From positions 1 to 64,000 of the forward strand of contig NZ_JACEOL010000006.1 of the NCBI RefSeq assembly GCF_013868055.1: a stretch of 64,000 nucleotides of DNA. Direction: 5' to 3'. This stretch comes from Thermoactinomyces mirandus (lineage in GTDB: Bacteria > Bacillota > Bacilli > Thermoactinomycetales > Thermoactinomycetaceae). Position numbers and translations under genes: made by a program. The notes below the pieces were generated by a model, which made no database searches, was not told where the DNA came from, and was given only the letters and a program-made list of their open reading frames with translations. Shown one piece after another: positions 1-10,200 of the stretch. Each line of letters begins with the position of its first letter. Within the stretch, counting starts at the first letter, position 1.

Positions 1-18
1 GGGTTTGTCATCAAGCTC

Positions 19-47
19 AGGCATCTCCAAAAGGAGGATGCCTTTTT
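19..47 (+). terminator. Rho-independent terminator of an upstream plus-strand gene
   Basis: An imperfect hairpin pairs AGGCATC-TCC with GGA-G-GATGCCT around an AAAA loop and runs straight into a T-run on the plus strand. On the minus strand the sequence after the hairpin is not T-rich, so it most likely ends a plus-strand gene lying left of the window. It abuts the stop codon of the converging permease gene. Confidence 0.6.
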
Positions 48-1454
48 TCATTGGGATAGTTCATTCAGCATGGAATGCTTTTGGGAATACGAGAAGTAAA
101 CTCCCAATCCGATCAAGAACCAGATCCCAAATGCGGCCCAGGTGATAACCTCAAGTTTGGAAATCAGGAACAGGCAGGCACCCACAGCGATCAAAGGCAC
201 GACAGGTACCCCGGGGCAACGAAATGCCCGTGGCAGATCAGGCCGGGTCTTGCGCAGTACGATGACGCCAACGGACACGATGGCAAAGGCAAACAATGTG
301 CCGATGTTTACCAATTCCGCCAACCGGTCAAGAGGAATCAGTCCTCCGGCAAAAGCGGCAATCGTACCGAGAATCCACGTACTTCCATAAGGAGTTCTGT
401 ATTGTCTGTGTACTCTGGAAAATACCTTGGGCAACAAACCGTCACGGGACATGGAGAAGAAAATCCGGGTTTGTCCATACAGCATGACCAGCATGACGGT
501 TGTCATCCCCATGATCGCTCCCAGGTCAACGACTCCGGCAAACCAATTTGCCCCTGCCACTTGCAAAGCCAGAGAAATCGGATGGGAAATATTGTTTTCA
601 AAATCCATATAGGGAACAATTCCTGTCATGACCAGAGAAACGATGACGTAGAGAAGGGCACAAATTGCGAGTGACGCCAGCAAACCAATCGGCAAATCGC
701 GTTTGGGATTGCGTGTTTCTTCAGCTGCAGCCGCGACGGCATCAAAACCGACAAATGCGAAAAAGACCAGTGCCGCAGCGGAAAAGACTCCTTCAAGGCC
801 AAACGGGGTAAACGGAACCCAGTTTTCCGGTTTGACATACTTCACACCGACGAAAATAAAGAGCAGAATAACGACTAATTTGATAATCACCATGATGTTG
901 TTTGCTTTTTTCGATTCCGTAATTCCACGTGAAAGCAAAAAAGTAAGAAGCATCACAATGACAAACGCAGGCAGGTTAAAATAGGTGATTACATTCTCAC
1001 CCAACGCCCCGGGAGCCGCCGTTAATGCCAAGGGCAAATCAATTCCAAATCCGCTCAGGAGCGATTGGAAATATCCCGACCATCCTGCCGAAACGGAGCT
1101 TACCGCAAACAGATATTCCAGAACAAGATCCCAGCCGATAATCCAGGCAATCAGCTCTCCCAAAGTGGCATAGCTGTATGTGTAAGCTGAACCGGAAACC
1201 GGAGCCATCGAAGCGAATTCAGCATATGCCAGCGCCGAAAATGCACAGGCAATGGCAGCGATGACAAACGAAACAGAAAGCGCTGGTCCGGCTTTGAGTG
1301 CACCCGTTCCCGTCAGCACAAAAATTCCGGTTCCAATGACCGCGCCAATTCCCAACATGGTTAAATCAAACGGACCCAAAGCCCTTTTTAATTGCCCTTT
1401 TTCCCGCGTCTCCGCCACAGCAGCGGACAAATCCTTTTTTCGAAACAAACTCAC
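48..1454 (-). CDS. APC-family amino acid permease (YfnA/CAT-like)
   Basis: A 468-residue polytopic membrane protein of the amino acid-polyamine-organocation superfamily, expected to import an amino acid across the cytoplasmic membrane by proton symport. The N-terminal motif GIGAVIGTGIFVLTG (about residues 35-49) is the substrate-binding unwound helix 1 of the family, and about twelve hydrophobic segments follow. Length and sequence match the YfnA/cationic amino acid transporter branch; the actual substrate cannot be read from sequence. The start is GTG, preceded by GGAGGAGAGG. The gene is monocistronic, facing away from the 1-kb region to its right. Confidence 0.88.
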   Translation of the reverse strand: MSLFRKKDLSAAVAETREKGQLKRALGPFDLTMLGIGAVIGTGIFVLTGTGALKAGPALSVSFVIAAIACAFSALAYAEFASMAPVSGSAYTYSYATLGELIAWIIGWDLVLEYLFAVSSVSAGWSGYFQSLLSGFGIDLPLALTAAPGALGENVITYFNLPAFVIVMLLTFLLSRGITESKKANNIMVIIKLVVILLFIFVGVKYVKPENWVPFTPFGLEGVFSAAALVFFAFVGFDAVAAAAEETRNPKRDLPIGLLASLAICALLYVIVSLVMTGIVPYMDFENNISHPISLALQVAGANWFAGVVDLGAIMGMTTVMLVMLYGQTRIFFSMSRDGLLPKVFSRVHRQYRTPYGSTWILGTIAAFAGGLIPLDRLAELVNIGTLFAFAIVSVGVIVLRKTRPDLPRAFRCPGVPVVPLIAVGACLFLISKLEVITWAAFGIWFLIGLGVYFSYSQKHSMLNELSQ

Positions 1455-2023
1455 TTTTACCTCTCCTCCTGTAGTGAATGCTTCAATAAAACCGGCAGCA
1501 AGATTTTTCTAAAACAAGGGAAAATCACGCAAATAAATATTGTTTATCTATTCCGACAATTTGCAAAAATAAAATAAACCTTCAGTTTTCTTGCTTGTTC
1601 AGTTTACAAGAACTATCCCCCAATCATACTGTAATATAGATTTTGCTTTTCAAAATAATTCATAAAATACATAAAAAGTATAATACACTTTAAATAAGTT
1701 ATATATATATTAATGAATTTAAATGTTTTTTTCAACTAGTATAAAAAAATAATAATTAGTTTATTTTCGGTCCAATAATTTCACGTTATTCCCGGTTTTC
1801 AGACTTTTGTGGCAGGAATTTTTTTAGGATAACAGGTTAAAAACACGCTGAAGTAATATATTTTATGTTAAAACAACCTGTAACCGTCTAACTTCTTTAA
1901 AAAAGACCGGAGCAAATCATTTTCACCGGAAACCGGTTTTATCAGTAAGAATGCATTTAAGTTGTTTCCGTCAGGGATTAGAAGTCAAACCGAAGCTTCA
2001 AAGCTTTCTCCAGAAATGCAGAA
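1455..2023. other. AT-rich non-coding stretch
   Basis: About 570 bp between the permease start and a broken small ORF. The middle (about 1600-1900) is strongly AT-rich with runs of A and T. No convincing reading frame, RNA gene or repeat was recognised. The permease promoter must lie at its left edge, but no good -35/-10 pair could be chosen. Confidence 0.4.
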
Positions 2024-2222
2024 ATGATTTATATCCGGGTTGATCGATCCATTGACCAACCAGTACCGGAAGTCTCGTCCATGATCAAAAAGGAAGAACA
2101 TGATCCTGATCAAAAATTTTTGGAATTGGCGAAAAAAGGCCGGTTGTGATTACCTGGCTAAAGGCGGAGTTGTTCCACTTAACGGCCAGACTTTCGTCCT
2201 GATGCAATCTACGGGAAAATAA
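2024..2222 (+). pseudogene. Small orphan gene interrupted by a one-base frameshift
   Basis: From ATG 2024 the frame runs 41 codons and stops at TGA 2147 just after a run of six A (2132-2137). Removing one A joins it to a downstream frame that ends at TAA 2220, giving a smooth polypeptide of about 65 residues; the joined segment reads ELAKKAGCDYLAKGG. A perfect terminator follows five bases later, which argues that this was or is a real transcription unit. The product is not recognised and there is no strong Shine-Dalgarno sequence. The extra A may be a sequencing error rather than decay. Confidence 0.4.
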
Positions 2223-2226
2223 ATTG

Positions 2227-2258
2227 GCTCCGCATGCTTTTACGCGGAGCGCTTTTTT
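2227..2258 (+). terminator. Rho-independent terminator after the small orphan ORF
   Basis: A perfect 7-bp stem GCTCCGC/GCGGAGC with a 10-base loop is followed by GC and six T on the plus strand. It lies five bases after the stop codon of the interrupted ORF at 2024-2222. Confidence 0.75.
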
Positions 2259-2431
2259 GTGACTTCGATAAGTTCCCGGATTTTGCCGCAAGATCCTGAT
2301 GGCCTCTGCTGCCTGCCGTACAAACGGTATCCATCTGTTAAACCTCACCGCTCTCAGGTTTGATCCGCAGACAAGCCATCATCCGGATGAGATCACCACA
2401 CTGGACAGTAGGTCCTGTTTCGCCGTGAAAC

Positions 2432-3505
2432 CTACTTAAACCAGTGGTCCAATGTGGCATTGTCGATTTTCCTGATTACCGCCACCAACAATCGGGCCGC
2501 CTGTTCAAAATCGCTTCTGGCCATCAGTGAATTGTGGCTGTGCACATACCGGATCGGAAACCCGATCACGACGGTAGGACATCCGATCCCGTGCAAATGG
2601 AATTTTGCCCCGTCTGTGCCTCCGCCCATCAGGGAATCATACTGCAAAGGGATACCCAGCTCTTCAGCGGTATCCATCACCAGATTGCGCAATCCCGTAT
2701 GAGGAATCATCGTATGATCCAGGATAAACATCAGCGGCCCCTCACCCATGGCGGCTTCCCCCTGTTGACCATCAAACCCCGGAATATCATAGGAAACACC
2801 TACATCCAAGGCAAAGGCCACATCCGGCTGTACCAGTTCGGAAAGCGTGCCGGCTCCCCGTACGCCAACCTCTTCCTGAACAGTCGCTCCAGCGTATACC
2901 ACATTGGGGTGTTTTCCATCCTGCAATTGCCGGAGCACTTCCACTGCCAGCGCGCAACCGGCGCGGTTGTCCAGGGCTTTGCCACCCCAGATCTCGCCAT
3001 GGCGCATGGTAAAGAAATCAGACACAGGCACGATGCCATCCCCTGGGCGAATTCCCATCTCTTCCGCTTCGGAACGGCTTTTTGCCCCGATATCAATAAA
3101 AATGTCCTTGAAATCCATCACTTTTCTTCGTTCCTCCAGCTTCAGTGCATGAGGCGGTTTCGAACCAATTATGCCAAGGTATTCCCCCTTGCGGGACTGT
3201 ACCACAACGCGGTGTGCCAATATATTATGGGACCACCAGCCACCCAGCGGTTGAAACCGCAAAAAGCCGCTGTCGGTAATCTGCGTAACCATAAATCCGA
3301 TCTCATCCAGGTGTCCGGCCAGCAAAATCCTGGGACCGTTCGCGTCACCCGTTTTTTTGCCAACCAGCCCGCCCAGACGATCGGCCAGGATTTCTTCGGA
3401 CAAATGGTGCAAATGCTTTTTGACAATTTGTTTGACTCCTAGCTCATACCCAGGTATGCCGTTTGCATTTACCAGTTCTTCCATCAGACTTTGCAAATAA
3501 TCCAT
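2432..3505 (-). CDS. M42 family metallopeptidase (glutamyl aminopeptidase-like)
   Basis: A 357-residue cytosolic di-metal aminopeptidase of MEROPS family M42 (FrvX/YsdC/PepA-like), which trims N-terminal residues from peptides and usually forms dodecameric shells. Family signatures are visible: AGHLDEIGFMV with the first metal ligand His (about residue 65), DNRAGCALAVE with the bridging Asp (about 180), VQEEVGVRGA with the catalytic Glu pair (about 210), and the C-terminal YVHSHNS. Length is typical. The start ATG has GGAGGATTAGCT directly upstream. It is a single-gene unit; no terminator with a good U-run was found after it. Substrate preference within M42 is not predictable. Confidence 0.92.
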   Translation of the reverse strand: MDYLQSLMEELVNANGIPGYELGVKQIVKKHLHHLSEEILADRLGGLVGKKTGDANGPRILLAGHLDEIGFMVTQITDSGFLRFQPLGGWWSHNILAHRVVVQSRKGEYLGIIGSKPPHALKLEERRKVMDFKDIFIDIGAKSRSEAEEMGIRPGDGIVPVSDFFTMRHGEIWGGKALDNRAGCALAVEVLRQLQDGKHPNVVYAGATVQEEVGVRGAGTLSELVQPDVAFALDVGVSYDIPGFDGQQGEAAMGEGPLMFILDHTMIPHTGLRNLVMDTAEELGIPLQYDSLMGGGTDGAKFHLHGIGCPTVVIGFPIRYVHSHNSLMARSDFEQAARLLVAVIRKIDNATLDHWFK

Positions 3506-3795
3506 AGCTAATCCTCCTGTTTCTCAAAACTCCCCCAAGAATACTTGCTTGCTCCTTAAATATATTGCCATGAAATAACCTGTCTTTTTATTATCACATG
3601 AAATTTCAAACAGATCCAACATTCAATATTTATTCTCTGGGATACAACTTTATACAAAACAATTCATGGCCGGTCGGACCCATAAACATGCCGGAGTCCT
3701 TTGCATGTGAAAAACTTTGCAAAACAACTGGCGGCTCATCGGGCTGTCTTTCCAAAATCCGTTTAATACAGGTAAATCAAGTCAGATAAATAGAG

Positions 3796-3828
3796 AAAAG
3801 CGGTGAATGAAAATCTTTCATTCACCGC
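3796..3828 (-). terminator. pgi terminator
   Basis: A perfect 13-bp inverted repeat (GCGGTGAATGAAA and its complement, 3800-3828) with a 3-base loop is followed on the minus strand by TTTTCTC. It lies 17 bases after the pgi stop codon. Confidence 0.85.
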
Positions 3829-3845
3829 CATGAAACTGGCTCAAC

Positions 3846-5201
3846 TTATGACTCCAGCCGCTTTAACAATTGTTCCCTTTTCTTTTCAAAACCTGGTTTT
3901 CCCAGCAAAGCAAACATGTTCTTTTTATAAGCTTCTACGCCCGGTTGGTCAAAAGGATTGACTCCCAGCAAATATCCGCTGATGCCGCAGGCTCTTTCAA
4001 AGAAGTAAACCAGTTGGCCAAACGCATACGGGCTGTTCTCACTTACCTTGACGACCAGATTGGGCACGCCGCCATCCGTATGGGCCAGCATCGTTCCTTC
4101 AAACGCTTTGCGGTTGACAAAGTCAAGGTCTTTGCCAGCCAGATAATTGAGACCATCCAGATTGTTTTCATCACCGGGCAGGCTAATGGATTTGGGAGAC
4201 CTGTCGATGAATACCACGGTTTCAAAAATGTTGCGCAATCCTTCCTGAATATACTGTCCCATCGAATGCAGGTCGGTTGTAAAATTGACAGATGCCGGAA
4301 AAATCCCTTTCTGGTCCTTTCCTTCGCTTTCTCCGTACAGCTGTTTCCACCACTCGCTGAAATATTGCAGGGAAGGATCATAGTTGACAAGAATCTCAGT
4401 CGTTTTTCCTTTGCGGTAAAAGACGTTTCTAACCGCCGCATACTGGTAACTCTCGTTTTCCTCCAGCCGGGAAAATCCGTACATGGCCATTCCTGCCTGT
4501 GCCCCGGCCATCATTTCATCAATATCGATGCCCGCTGCGGCGATCGGAAGCAATCCGACAGCAGTCAGAACCGAATAGCGTCCGCCGACCTCATCGGGAA
4601 TGACAAAGGTTTCATAACCTTCCTCATCAGCAAGCTTTTTCAAGGCACCTTTTGCCCGGTCTGTCGTGGCGTAGATTCTTTTCCGGGCTTCTTCCTTTCC
4701 ATACCGTTTTTCCATATATTCACGGAAAATCCGGAATGCAATGGCCGGTTCTGTGGTCGTTCCCGATTTTGAAATCACATTGACGCTGATTTTTTTCCCT
4801 TCCAGCAGTTCCAACAGATCGACCACATATGTAGAAGCAATATGATTCCCTACAAAATAAATTTCCGGTGTTTTGCGGGATGATTTGGGCAATTGATTGT
4901 AGAAGGTATGAGTCAGCATTTCAATCGCTGCACGCGCTCCCAGATAAGAGCCCCCAATCCCGATTACAACCAGGGCGTCAGAATCCGACCCAATTTTCCG
5001 GGCTGCCTGTTTGATCCGTTTATATTCTTCCTGATCGTATTTTTGCGGCAGCTCCACCCAGCCGAGAAAATCGGAACCGGCACCTGTCCGGTTGACCAAC
5101 AGATCGTGGGCCATGTGAATGGCCGGAGCCATTTGCCTTACTTCATGTTCTTTCAAAAAAGCATTCGCATTTGTGTAGTCAAAAGAGATAGTATTTTTCA
5201 T
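3846..5201 (-). CDS. pgi: Glucose-6-phosphate isomerase
   Basis: A 451-residue cytosolic enzyme that interconverts glucose 6-phosphate and fructose 6-phosphate in glycolysis and gluconeogenesis. Seen in sequence: [10 protein letters not shown] (residues 81-90) and [10 protein letters not shown] (144-153), the phosphate-binding loops of the PGI sugar-isomerase fold, and the [14 protein letters not shown] signature. The frame is open 30 codons further upstream, but ATG 5201 is chosen because GAGGG lies nine bases before it and the protein then matches the usual 450-residue Firmicutes form. It has its own promoter (5263-5291) and terminator. Confidence 0.96.
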   Translation of the reverse strand: MKNTISFDYTNANAFLKEHEVRQMAPAIHMAHDLLVNRTGAGSDFLGWVELPQKYDQEEYKRIKQAARKIGSDSDALVVIGIGGSYLGARAAIEMLTHTFYNQLPKSSRKTPEIYFVGNHIASTYVVDLLELLEGKKISVNVISKSGTTTEPAIAFRIFREYMEKRYGKEEARKRIYATTDRAKGALKKLADEEGYETFVIPDEVGGRYSVLTAVGLLPIAAAGIDIDEMMAGAQAGMAMYGFSRLEENESYQYAAVRNVFYRKGKTTEILVNYDPSLQYFSEWWKQLYGESEGKDQKGIFPASVNFTTDLHSMGQYIQEGLRNIFETVVFIDRSPKSISLPGDENNLDGLNYLAGKDLDFVNRKAFEGTMLAHTDGGVPNLVVKVSENSPYAFGQLVYFFERACGISGYLLGVNPFDQPGVEAYKKNMFALLGKPGFEKKREQLLKRLES

Positions 5202-5262
5202 CTGTTTTCCCTCACTCGTTAATTCCTTGAATAGTAAAATACTTACATTTAAGCTTTCTTTC

Positions 5263-5291
5263 ATTCTAATGTACCCAAATACACATTTCAA
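5263..5291 (-). promoter_or_regulatory. Candidate sigma-A promoter for pgi
   Basis: On the minus strand TTGAAA and TAGAAT are separated by exactly 17 bp, ending about 60 bp upstream of the pgi start codon. Both hexamers are close to the sigma-A consensus. Confidence 0.55.
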
Positions 5292-5359
5292 AAAACAATA
5301 AATATGAAATAGTCGTATTTCTATTACATTTATTCTGCAATCGCCTTCAGGGAAACAAA

Positions 5360-5388
5360 TTGATCCGGTTTCTGATTCGGTGTATAAT
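5360..5388 (+). promoter_or_regulatory. Sigma-A promoter of the lipoprotein gene
   Basis: TTGATC and a perfect TATAAT are separated by 17 bp, 50 bp upstream of the plus-strand lipoprotein start. It is divergent from the pgi promoter about 70 bp away. Confidence 0.7.
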
Positions 5389-5438
5389 CCTTTGCTAACA
5401 TATGCTTTCCAATTTAATCAAGCTATAAGGAGAAGGTT

Positions 5439-6188
5439 ATGAAAATTGGCAAATCAAGGTTCATGCGGTTTTTTTGCCTGGCTTTTTTCTTTCTTTTAAC
5501 CGGCTGTGTCAATGCCGACTTGCATATCCGCATTCAGAAAGATGGTTCCGGAACTTATCAAATCAAAGTATTGTCCAACGAATGGGTGCTGTCCCGGCTG
5601 ACCGGGACAAAAGACCAATTGCGGCAGCAAGGTTTTCAAATCAGGGAAATTGAAAATCCAGATGAGCGAGGATGGATTGCCACAAAACGGGTGCCCAGCA
5701 TTTTGGATGAACCTCCCGCAACATCCCTCACGACGATCAATCAGACAACCGCTTTTTCACCGGCAATGAAAAAAGCTGCTATAGACGGGCTTGAGGTTCG
5801 AAACCATTTCTTTACAACAACGATCGCTTACCGAAATGTGATTGATCTGGGAGACCGGCTCAGCAGGCAGCGGGTGGAGCAATGGCTTTTGAAACAGGTT
5901 GACTTGCGATTTCATCTGACGACCCCGATCAGGGCCAGGGAACATAATGCCACGACCGTTCAGGATGATGGCAAAACCTTGACATGGAAGATTGACCCGG
6001 TAGAGCCTAATCCGATTTATGTCATGTATCACGTTCCCAACCCGGTTACATGGAGCATCATTCTCCTGATTGCTGCAGGGTGTCTGATAATGGCCATTTT
6101 TCGGTTTCACCGGCACAAACGAAAAAAAAGGACAGGAGATTCACCGGGTGAACCTCCTGTCCCGTTTCGCCGGGATGACGAAAAATAG
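5439..6188 (+). CDS. DUF3153/LppM-like lipoprotein with C-terminal membrane anchor
   Basis: A 249-residue predicted lipoprotein. The N-terminus has a basic stretch, a hydrophobic core and the lipobox LTGC (Cys about residue 23), so it should be lipidated on the outer face of the membrane. The mature part begins with a beta-rich segment HIRIQKDGSGTY resembling the LppM/DUF3153 fold, and a second hydrophobic helix near 205-223 precedes a basic tail that would be cytosolic. Function is unknown. The start follows AAGGAGAAGGTT. Its last 20 codons overlap, on the opposite strand, the terminator of dapF, so the two genes end by mutual convergence. Confidence 0.7.
   Translation: MKIGKSRFMRFFCLAFFFLLTGCVNADLHIRIQKDGSGTYQIKVLSNEWVLSRLTGTKDQLRQQGFQIREIENPDERGWIATKRVPSILDEPPATSLTTINQTTAFSPAMKKAAIDGLEVRNHFFTTTIAYRNVIDLGDRLSRQRVEQWLLKQVDLRFHLTTPIRAREHNATTVQDDGKTLTWKIDPVEPNPIYVMYHVPNPVTWSIILLIAAGCLIMAIFRFHRHKRKKRTGDSPGEPPVPFRRDDEK
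6122..6162 (-). terminator. dapF terminator, inside the convergent lipoprotein gene
   Basis: On the minus strand GGACAGGAG...CTCCTGTCC forms a long hairpin (6130-6162) with one mismatch and a five-base loop, followed by eight T (complement of 6122-6129). It lies 45 bases past the dapF stop and within the coding sequence of the lipoprotein on the other strand. Confidence 0.85.
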
Positions 6189-6206
6189 CCATTTGCGGGC
6201 ATGGCC

Positions 6207-7043
6207 TCAAGACAGCCATGCCCCGTCAAAAACAAATTCGGCCGGGCCGGTCATGTACACATGCTGGTCCTGTTCATCCCATTCCACCATCAAATCTCCG
6301 CCAGGCAGATGAACCAGCACTTTCCGCCCACACCGGCCGGAAAGGAAGCCTGCAACCACGGTCGCACAGGCTCCGGAGCCACACGCCATGGTCTGGCCGA
6401 CCCCCCGTTCCCATACGCGCATGGTTACTTCCTGGGGTGAGTGATACGTAACAAATTCAATGTTGGCTTTCTGCGGAAATATTTCATGGCTTTCAAGCAG
6501 AGGCCCCCACACATCAACCGGGAATTTCTCCGCCTCGTTTACCTCAATGACGGCATGCGGGTTTCCCATGGATACCGCTGAAAACCGGAAGGTTTTGTCA
6601 TTTGCCCTGATCACTTTGTTAACCGCTAATTCGCCGGCTGCCAAAACAGGAATCTGCTTCGGCACCAGTACAGGTTTTCCCATATCCACCCGAACCTGCT
6701 TCACCTTTCCTCTTTCCTCAATGATCCAAACCGGCTGGACCCCCACTTTCGTCTCGATCGCAAATTCTGTTTTCTCACTTGAAATTCTTTCATAGTAGTA
6801 TCTGGCCACACAGCGCATGGCATTTCCGCATTGCTCTGCCAATGTTCCGTCACTATTGAAAATTCGCATGGCCACATCGGCGCTGGCGGATGGATAAACG
6901 GCCACCAGACCATCAGCACCCACTCCCAGATGGCGATCACACATCTTTCGCGCCAATGTTGACATTTCCGTTTGTGACGGTGCCTGCACCTGACAGACGA
7001 GAACAAAATCATTTCCAAGTCCGTGCATTTTGGTGAAGTTCAT
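6207..7043 (-). CDS. dapF: Diaminopimelate epimerase
   Basis: A 278-residue PLP-independent racemase converting LL- to meso-2,6-diaminopimelate, the precursor of lysine and of the peptidoglycan cross-link residue used by MurE in this same window. The two catalytic cysteines are visible: Cys72 in EQCGNAMRC and Cys221 in MACGSGACAT. The N-terminal MHGLGNDF is typical. The frame also allows a TTG start at 7067 touching the upstream gene's stop; ATG 7043 is preferred because it gives the family N-terminus and has AAGGA just upstream. It lies 24 bases downstream of the P-type ATPase stop and may be co-transcribed with it. Confidence 0.95.
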   Translation of the reverse strand: MNFTKMHGLGNDFVLVCQVQAPSQTEMSTLARKMCDRHLGVGADGLVAVYPSASADVAMRIFNSDGTLAEQCGNAMRCVARYYYERISSEKTEFAIETKVGVQPVWIIEERGKVKQVRVDMGKPVLVPKQIPVLAAGELAVNKVIRANDKTFRFSAVSMGNPHAVIEVNEAEKFPVDVWGPLLESHEIFPQKANIEFVTYHSPQEVTMRVWERGVGQTMACGSGACATVVAGFLSGRCGRKVLVHLPGGDLMVEWDEQDQHVYMTGPAEFVFDGAWLS

Positions 7044-7067
7044 GATGTTTTCCTTATCTCCTTCCAA

Positions 7068-9818
7068 TTATCCTTCAACAGCGGTCCTTGCCGGCTTTTT
7101 ATGGAATGCGGACGGACGCAGGAGATCGATCAAGCCTGCAACAAGCACGGGTAATGTGGAGGTGACGATCACCAACACCCATTCCCTGAATCCCAGCGAA
7201 ACGGTATGGAAAACAGGCCCAAGTGGCGGATAGTATATAACAACTGCCAGCAAAATAACGGAAGACAACACGGCCATCGCCAGCATCGGATTGTCAAGGG
7301 GAGTGCGCTGAAAAATAGTCCCTTGTGAGCGACAGTCATACACATACACCAATTGTGACAATACCAGTGTGGCAAAAGCCACCGTCTGGGCACGCACCAG
7401 ATTTTCCGGGGTTTCCATGTAGGCGATCCAAAAAGCGGCCAAAGAACAAAGCCCGATCAACAGGCCGCGCGTTACAATTTTCCAGCCAACCCCCCGCACA
7501 AAGATGCTTTCCCGGCTGTTGCGCGGCGGGCGGGCCATGGTGTTTTCCTCAGCCGGATCTACTCCCAAAGCCATCGCCGGCAAGCCATCAGTCACCAGAT
7601 TGACCCACAGGATCTGAATCGGGACAAGCGGCAGGGGCAAACTGGCCAGCATGGCCAGAAACATGATCAGGATTTCCCCTACATTGCTTGCCAGCAAATA
7701 ACTGATAAATTTACGGATATTTTCATAAATATTCCGACCTTCTTCAACCGCTGACACGATCGTGGCAAAATTGTCGTCAGCCAATATGAGTGACGAGGCT
7801 TCCTTTGAAACATCGGTGCCGGCTATTCCCATGGCAATGCCGATATCAGCAGCCTTGATTGCCGGAGCGTCATTGACACCGTCTCCTGTCATGGCCACGA
7901 CATGCCCCTTTTTCTGCAATGCCTTGACAATGCGCAGCTTGTGTTCGGGAGACACACGGGCATAAACATCCACATCATTCACGATTTTCAAAAATTCTTC
8001 ATCTCTCATATTGTAAAGATCCTGTCCGGTCAATGTCAAACCGTTTGCCCGCTTGATCCCCAGTTCGGTCGCGATGGCAACAGCCGTATTCTGGTGGTCT
8101 CCGGTAATCATAACCGTTTTGATGCCTGCTTTTTTGCTTTGCCTGATGGCTTTTTTTACTTCCTGGCGGGGCGGGTCGATCATGCCGGCCAAACCGACAA
8201 AGACCAACTGCTGTTCAGCCTGCCAATCCTGCATTGTTTTTGCCGACGGTTTGATGTCCCGGTAGGCAAAGGCCAGATTTCTCAGCGCCCTGGCGGCCAG
8301 CTGTTCATTCGTTTGCATGATTTTCTTGCGCCCTGCTTCCGTAAGCGGCATCAGTTTCCCGTCGACAAACAGATGGGTACATTTATTTAACAGGACATCA
8401 GGCGCCCCCTTGGCATAAAGGAACTGTTTTCCCGATGAATGCTGAACCAGCACGGACATCATTTTTCTTTCCGAATCAAACGGATACTCTTTCAGCCGTT
8501 TCCACTCTGCATCCAGGCGCCTGCGGTCAAAACCGGCTTTATGTGCAACTACCATCAGAGCCCCTTCAGTCGGGTCACCGTCTATTTCCCAGCCGCCGTT
8601 TTTGTGGAACATCCCTTTTTTCTCTTTCGGGAGGAAACTGGCATTGTTGCACAGGGCCGCAATTTCCATCAGACGCTCCAGGGAAGCCCACTTTCGAACG
8701 TTCACCTTCTTTCTCTCCAAAAGAATATCTCCTTTTGGATCATAGCCGTCTCCTGTCACCTGAAAAAGTGCCTGATCGGCCCAGATGTGGGTTACCGTCA
8801 TTTTATTCTGGGTCAGGGTTCCGGTCTTGTCGGAACAGATCACAGTGGCACAGCCCAATGTTTCGACGGAAGGAAGCTTGCGGACGATGGCGCGCCGTTT
8901 GATCATCCGCTGTACTCCCAAAGCCAGGGCAATCGTGACAATCGCCGGCAGTCCTTCAGGAATGGCGGCAACTGCCAAAGACACCCCGGCCAAAAACATT
9001 TTATAAGCATCATGACCGTGATAGATTCCTGTGACAACCACAAGAGCCGTCAAAAAGAAAGCGACAACAATCAATACCTTGCCCAGCTGTTCCAGCCGGC
9101 GTTTGAGGGGAGTGTCCATCGCTTCGGTGTTTTCGATCAGGTGGGCAATTCTTCCCATTTCGGTTCCCATCCCGGTATGAACCACAATACCGGTTCCGTT
9201 TCCCCGAACAATCATCGTTCCCATATAACCCATATTTCTCCGGTCCCCAAGTGAAACATCGGCGCGGGGCAATGCGGCACTGTTTTTGGATACCGGAACC
9301 GATTCTCCCGTTAACGCCGATTCCTCAACATACAAATTTTCTGTGTCAATCAGCCGGACATCAGCCGGGATGCGATCACCGCTTTCCAAAGCCACGATAT
9401 CTCCGGGAACCAGTTGTTGCGCCTCAATTTTTATCCACTTTCTATCCCGTTTCACCTTCGCTGTTGGAGCCGACAATTTCTTCAGGGCCTGAAGCGATTT
9501 TTCCGCCCGCACTTCCTGGAAAAAACCCAAACCGGCATTTAAAAAAACGATCGCAATGATGGCAATCGCATCCGTATATTCTCCGAGCAATCCCGAAATC
9601 AGGGTAGCCGCCAACAGGACAAGGACCATAAAATCCTTGAACTGGTCGATAAACAGGGCCAAAAGGGAAATTTCCCCCCCTTCCGACAACTGGTTTGGCC
9701 CGACCTGGTCCAGCCGTTTTTTTGCTTCTTTTTCGCTGAGGCCAACAGACGGATTTACCTGGAAATATTCGGCTACTTCTTCTTTCTCCCAGTCAACCCA
9801 ACGTACTTGCTCTGTCAA
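7068..9818 (-). CDS. yloB: Cation-transporting P-type ATPase (Ca2+-type, YloB family)
   Basis: A 916-residue P2-type ATPase that pumps calcium (or possibly manganese) out of the cell at the expense of ATP. Domains in order: N-terminal cation ATPase domain (1-60), actuator domain with TGES (170-173), the M4 ion-binding motif PEGLP (287-291), phosphorylation motif DKTGTLT with catalytic Asp330, nucleotide-binding domain, hinge [10 protein letters not shown], and six C-terminal membrane helices. The start is TTG with a strong AAAGGAGG seven bases before it. In B. subtilis yloB is next to yloA (rqcH); here the two are divergent with a 380-bp gap. Confidence 0.94.
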   Translation of the reverse strand: MTEQVRWVDWEKEEVAEYFQVNPSVGLSEKEAKKRLDQVGPNQLSEGGEISLLALFIDQFKDFMVLVLLAATLISGLLGEYTDAIAIIAIVFLNAGLGFFQEVRAEKSLQALKKLSAPTAKVKRDRKWIKIEAQQLVPGDIVALESGDRIPADVRLIDTENLYVEESALTGESVPVSKNSAALPRADVSLGDRRNMGYMGTMIVRGNGTGIVVHTGMGTEMGRIAHLIENTEAMDTPLKRRLEQLGKVLIVVAFFLTALVVVTGIYHGHDAYKMFLAGVSLAVAAIPEGLPAIVTIALALGVQRMIKRRAIVRKLPSVETLGCATVICSDKTGTLTQNKMTVTHIWADQALFQVTGDGYDPKGDILLERKKVNVRKWASLERLMEIAALCNNASFLPKEKKGMFHKNGGWEIDGDPTEGALMVVAHKAGFDRRRLDAEWKRLKEYPFDSERKMMSVLVQHSSGKQFLYAKGAPDVLLNKCTHLFVDGKLMPLTEAGRKKIMQTNEQLAARALRNLAFAYRDIKPSAKTMQDWQAEQQLVFVGLAGMIDPPRQEVKKAIRQSKKAGIKTVMITGDHQNTAVAIATELGIKRANGLTLTGQDLYNMRDEEFLKIVNDVDVYARVSPEHKLRIVKALQKKGHVVAMTGDGVNDAPAIKAADIGIAMGIAGTDVSKEASSLILADDNFATIVSAVEEGRNIYENIRKFISYLLASNVGEILIMFLAMLASLPLPLVPIQILWVNLVTDGLPAMALGVDPAEENTMARPPRNSRESIFVRGVGWKIVTRGLLIGLCSLAAFWIAYMETPENLVRAQTVAFATLVLSQLVYVYDCRSQGTIFQRTPLDNPMLAMAVLSSVILLAVVIYYPPLGPVFHTVSLGFREWVLVIVTSTLPVLVAGLIDLLRPSAFHKKPARTAVEG

Positions 9819-10200
9819 AATCCTACCTCCTTTGTCTCAACTGTCACTTTCAATGTATTCAGACAAGCTTGCAAACATGCCAGGAGAAGAGAAATCCCGG
9901 GTTTTCCTTTATCTTGAAGAAACATCAAGTGCGTGTCAGGTAAGCCTGCTTATTGCGGGGATACAGAGCTGCAACGGGAATGGATTAGCAAATATCCCGT
10001 TACCTGAACAGGGCAAACAGGATGATTCAACTACAACGCTCCTTTAAACAGGATTTTCCATTGTTTCCCTCGACGGGGCGACAGTGGCGATGAAGAATAC
10101 AAAATGATAAAAGAGTCCACGATTGAAACGTGGTCTTTTATTCGGCGATTATTGTAAAATAAAAAAGTATGACGATGATGAGATGCAAAGGATGAATCGT
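9819..10200. other. Divergent intergenic region between the ATPase and rqcH
   Basis: About 380 bp holding both 5' leaders. It has two notable inverted repeats: AACGGGA/TCCCGTT (9973-10001), and CCACG/CGTGG (10117-10133) flanked by AAAAGA and TCTTTT so that it resembles a bidirectional terminator. Cation pump genes often have metal riboswitches, but no yybP-ykoY, NiCo or M-box core was recognised here. No clear promoter could be assigned. Confidence 0.4.

Noticed and set aside
3598-3789. Plus-strand open frame of 63 codons before the pgi terminator
   Set aside because: No ribosome-binding site, no family resemblance, and it ends against the minus-strand pgi terminator.
9856-10047. Plus-strand frame MYSDKLANMPGEE... 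of about 64 codons between the ATPase and rqcH
   Set aside because: No Shine-Dalgarno sequence, and the region is better explained as the structured leader of the divergent ATPase.
10109-10139. Hairpin AAAAGA-CCACG/CGTGG-TCTTTT as a gene terminator
   Set aside because: It lies between divergent genes, so there is no upstream gene for it to terminate; kept only as part of the intergenic description.
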